From the NCBI RefSeq assembly GCF_000524195.1, contig NW_020170470.1, positions 209,407-273,406 on the forward strand: a stretch of DNA of 64,000 nt, read 5' to 3'. A model generated the notes under the pieces. The model was not told where the DNA came from. It ran no database searches and was given only the letters and a program-made list of their open reading frames with translations. The DNA is from Echinococcus granulosus (Eukaryota; Platyhelminthes; Cestoda; Cyclophyllidea; Taeniidae). This document shows, one piece after another, positions 62,301 to 64,000 of this stretch (position 1 is the stretch's first letter; each line of letters begins with the position of its first letter). The position numbers were made by a program, and so were the translations under genes.

Positions 62301-62795
62301 TGGATTCATCCTTATCTTGGTGGGATAAGTCCGACCTCACTGCGGGTACTAACTTATATACATAATGTGTCAGTATTAAGTTCATTTTCGGACATTATTC
62401 CTTCCTCTGCCATCCTTAGAATGATTCTCGTTTATCCTGTAAAATATTCTCCACAAATGCTCTCTCCATAACTACTGCAATAATCCCTGTAACTACTGCT
62501 AGAGATAGGCATAGAACTAATTGAAATTTTAATATTCAGAGTTTGTTAAAATGGAAGCATTTCAACTCATCCTGGCGGCTTGTATGCGGTGCGTTGTAGG
62601 TTTTCTTTCCGCTACTCTCGGACGTGCAGGATCACTGTGCAAACGCACCGATGGAGCGGGAGGGCCGCAGCGGCAACCTCCTCGTGCACCACTCTCGCGA
62701 CACCGCGGCAAAGCAGTGGGCCGAGACCGTGGTGTTAACCCTTTCCGGCGTCGCGCGCTGCTTCGTTTCCAAGCAGTCACAGCTCGTCTCTCTTA
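29337..62795 (+). CDS. MON2: MON2 homolog, Arf-GEF-like endosome/Golgi trafficking regulator (3' end beyond window)
   Basis: Twenty-two exons: 29337-29438, 29473-29536, 29569-29696, 29731-29862, 30124-30271, 30530-30594, 32325-32450, 32834-33064, 33594-33718, 34129-34241, 34387-34504, 34563-34790, 34895-35193 (with an N gap), 38445-38755, 41781-42013, 45886-45973, 47818-47919, 54652-54765, 54986-55161, 55602-55764, 61616-61834 and 62630-62795. Borders are GT-AG and phases agree, giving about 1150 codons, roughly the first two-thirds of the family's length. MON2 is a large scaffold related to BIG/GBF Arf-GEFs but lacking the Sec7 domain; it acts in endosome-to-Golgi traffic with Dopey and flippase partners. 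Conserved blocks: LEELKLLQTTILLVTTN, LLKERVCPLIIKL, LEAPSLPEGYSL, HLVWMLGLK, SAFQCFQLVVTDYLPT, RRPAMRKSASQTLFNAI and VHHSRDTAAKQWAETVVLTL. The start is the first ATG before the conserved N-terminal helix. Confidence 0.94.
30595..32324 (+). other. MON2 intron 6
   Basis: This 1730-nt T-rich intron holds an 85-codon open frame (30969-31226) without family resemblance. No other gene is seen. Confidence 0.55.
34940..35039. other. Assembly gap (100 N) inside MON2 exon 13
   Basis: Coding sequence flanks both sides of the gap. The frame carries through 100 N only by chance, since gap length is nominal. Residues or even an intron may be missing between LVIVLETS and ADEKLTDS. Confidence 0.98.
35194..38444 (+). 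other. MON2 intron 13
   Basis: 3251 nt, strongly T-rich on the + strand, with short open frames of no recognisable family. I see nothing else to annotate. Confidence 0.55.
38756..41780 (+). other. MON2 intron 14
   Basis: 3025 nt of T-rich sequence. Open frames up to about 100 codons on both strands show no conserved motifs. No repeat or nested gene was identified. Confidence 0.55.
42014..45885 (+). other. MON2 intron 15, containing an assembly gap
   Basis: 3872 nt including a 100-N gap at 45119-45218, so the true length is unknown. T-rich, with no gene supported. Confidence 0.55.
45119..45218. other. Assembly gap (100 N)
   Basis: Nominal-length gap inside MON2 intron 15. Confidence 0.99.
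45974..47817 (+). other. MON2 intron 16
   Basis: 1844 nt of T-rich sequence. No nested gene seen. The acceptor at 47816-47817 was chosen because it gives NRDPSHFSVVKL, matching the family with phase 0. Confidence 0.5.
48290..48500. repeat. GC-rich patch, possible mobile-element remnant
   Basis: About 210 nt distinctly richer in G and C than the surrounding intron, with a 99-codon open frame on the minus strand (48273-48572) of low complexity (Gly/Ser/Ala). I do not recognise a protein family. An old insertion is one explanation. Confidence 0.25.
51495..52694 (-). CDS. Rhodopsin-class GPCR, FMRFamide/myosuppressin-receptor-like, intronless
   Basis: A single 399-codon frame on the minus strand, wholly inside MON2 intron 17. 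Seven hydrophobic segments lie at about residues 46-69, 78-101, 118-145, 165-188, 221-246, 291-316 and 325-352. N27-C-T near the N terminus and N198-V-T in the second extracellular loop are glycosylation sequons. HMRSPTNLLLTSIAIADS is the TM2 signature of peptide receptors. SFIITETPQGV in TM6 and LVLLNSSTNFILYC in TM7 resemble the invertebrate FMRFamide/myosuppressin/sex-peptide receptor group. The DRY motif is replaced by FRC (146-148) and NPxxY by NFILY (346-350). It probably couples a neuropeptide to G proteins in nerve or muscle; the ligand cannot be read from sequence. A second Met at residue 12 is an alternative start. An ATTAAA variant near 51368-51373 (minus) could be its poly(A) signal. 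Confidence 0.9.
   Translation of the reverse strand: MTLRSQSEAKGMTNGALNLPPEPDLSNCTRYPGLEAFDLHYKTIHAYLSLGICFFGIFTNTLNAVILTHNHMRSPTNLLLTSIAIADSVTMIAYVAKDVYLHFITSPDPITIPHGRGGIYFVLLTNFTAIGAHIFSTIMTVMLAAFRCWVLYRPQCQVSYKHIKQTVAVAAVLSFAMFVLGISTLVVGKLAPPIVPKNVTKDYYWFAVREGLDYVDRANFVIYGCFSKLASSLLIAFFTGLILAAMEKARRRYLKLKHGPSGPKKTLMSEQTMDTEGKDVGKHESRGNHRTTVMLVAVVVSFIITETPQGVITTVVAIQDYCFLYTFYAPIGDLLDLLVLLNSSTNFILYCAMSAQFRKSFKELVMNEVFRRLCRQESTGSVGRRNAKRLAETVLVNEI
55765..61615 (+). other. MON2 intron 20
   Basis: 5851 nt, T-rich. Joining 55764 to 61616 keeps phase 0 and gives GSL-LHLTDFLFQRE, which aligns without gaps to the vertebrate GLLWNISDYFFQRG region. A 51-nt in-frame cassette candidate sits at 56729-56779. 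The frame at 60452-60715 has no recognisable family. Confidence 0.65.
61835..62629 (+). other. MON2 intron 21, possibly hiding a small exon
   Basis: 795 nt. Phases join directly (0 to 0), but the protein would then be about 18-20 residues shorter here than vertebrate MON2. I found no convincing exon. Confidence 0.45.
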
Positions 62796-64000
62796 GTGAG
62801 TGCATCCACTTGCCGTCAATAAACACCCCACCTCTCCTTATTGAGATTCGAATCATAATGGGTCCGTAGGAATGTTTTGTGTCCCTATGAAGCCCAATCA
62901 TGGGCGAGGAGAGTCAGAGCCGCAGAGAAAGTAACGTCGTTCTCTCGGGTAGTCCCCAAGTACGCTTGAGGAACATTAGCTCACGCACCGAGTGTATAGC
63001 CAGGCATTGGTCATTGGTGAGGGGTTGGTAACGCATTACTCAGATGGGTGCTCACGCGTCTGATTGGTTTTCTTGACTTATTGATAGCACTGTGTCAGCC
63101 ATTAACGTACGGACTGCTGCTTTAGCTCGCAAAGGTCGACTTTTTTCTACATTAATACTTTTAATCGGAATGCTAATGCTGGCATCCTTCGTACATTATT
63201 ATCGGCACAATTGAAGCGGCTTCCAAAATATAACAGATTGGTTGAATATCTTCATTACCTATCCAGATTTATGGTTTAGTACCAAACCAGTCAATGATAG
63301 GCCATCAGTTCAAAATGTTGCTCAGGTCAGTCCCATGCACCACATCACTCGTTTGAGCAAAATTTGAAAAAACGTAATTGATACAGCTCATGAACCACAT
63401 ACTTGAGGTGTTTTGGTAAAACCATGTATCATCAATTTCCTCTCTCTCGCTCCCTCTATCCTCATGGTATGATCCTCTGAAATTCCTGATTGACCTTCCA
63501 TTCTTCCATTTCGACGCAAATTTACTGTAGCTCAATTATCTACCTTACACTTCTTTTACAGCACTAATTTCCTTCCACTTTGAAGTGTATTTTTGGTTCG
63601 TTTATCGGATCTCTGGTGATTTGAGCTTTTTAACACAATTGTCGAGACGTCCGAAATTTCATTGATCCAAAGCGTGGGCGCTTGGTGGTTAATATGATCA
63701 TGCCTATTCGCCGACCGGCTCTCGTCTTTGCACCCAGCACTCGCTCGTTCCCTTCTCCTTCAGCCGTTTGCCAAATAAGACCATTTCTTTTGCATTCTTC
63801 TCTCTTTCGGCATAGCTAATCTCGCTTTATCACTGTTAGAAATTTTTCCCTCTATTTTTAGTGGTTCAATTTTCGGGATATCGCTCCCGTAACTATTTGC
63901 AGTCATTGCTGTGAAAAAATTAAGAGTACAAGCATATCTGATTTTACTGTGGCAATGCCAGCATAGTCAAAAAGCACAGGAATAAAATTTTTACTGAGTC
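62796..64000 (+). other. MON2 intron 22, runs off the window
   Basis: It follows a good donor (A then GTGAGT) in phase 1. No further MON2 exon was recognised before the window ends. The stretch at about 62880-63060 is more GC-rich than the rest and may be a repeat fragment. Confidence 0.45.

Noticed and set aside
1..64000. CRISPR arrays, bacterial operons, ribosome binding sites, tRNA or rRNA genes
   Set aside because: The window is clearly eukaryotic. No regularly spaced repeats, tRNA T-loop box in a plausible cloverleaf or rRNA-like sequence was seen by eye.

Overview
The window is a 64 kb eukaryotic contig with three 100-N assembly gaps. It has split genes, GT-AG introns of widely varying length and T-rich intron coding strands. 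Several introns are only 32-44 nt and lie at the 5' ends of genes, a pattern known from flatworms. With the moderate GC content (my impression by eye), this suggests a platyhelminth, most likely a cestode; I cannot name the species. All exon boundaries were read by hand from splice consensus, reading-frame phase and remembered family conservation. No alignment program was run.

Layout. (1) 441-770, +: last coding exon of a type II activin/TGF-beta receptor kinase; the rest lies upstream. (2) 3433-8623, +: CCDC12/Cwf18 splicing factor, four exons. (3) 9195-13956, -: a SAXO (FAM154) axonemal microtubule protein, seven exons and about eleven Mn repeats, tail-to-tail with CCDC12. (4) 14699-17456, +: GTP-type succinyl-CoA ligase beta subunit, head-to-head with SAXO. 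(5) 17898-18699, -: ALG13, tail-to-tail with the ligase. (6) 18700-20790: intergenic, with an N gap and a diverged tandem repeat. (7) 20791-26920, +: SEC24 COPII cargo adaptor, nine exons, two introns apparently with GC donors. (8) 27509-27700, +: possible unrecognised 63-residue gene. (9) 29337 to beyond the window end, +: MON2, 22 exons seen, running off the right edge. Its 6.7 kb intron 17 holds an intronless neuropeptide-type GPCR gene on the opposite strand (51495-52694).

The genes are mostly unrelated housekeeping functions: splicing, TCA cycle, N-glycosylation, ER export and endosome-Golgi traffic. To these are added a developmental receptor, a cilium/flagellum protein and a neuronal-type receptor. 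SEC24 and MON2 both act in membrane traffic, but nothing here shows co-regulation. I see no CRISPR array, rRNA, tRNA or intact transposon. I did not find a new multi-gene system. The most unusual features concern gene architecture: the intron-size gradient with about 33-nt introns, the GC-AG introns, the nested antisense receptor and the start-proximal acceptors that could be trans-splice sites.
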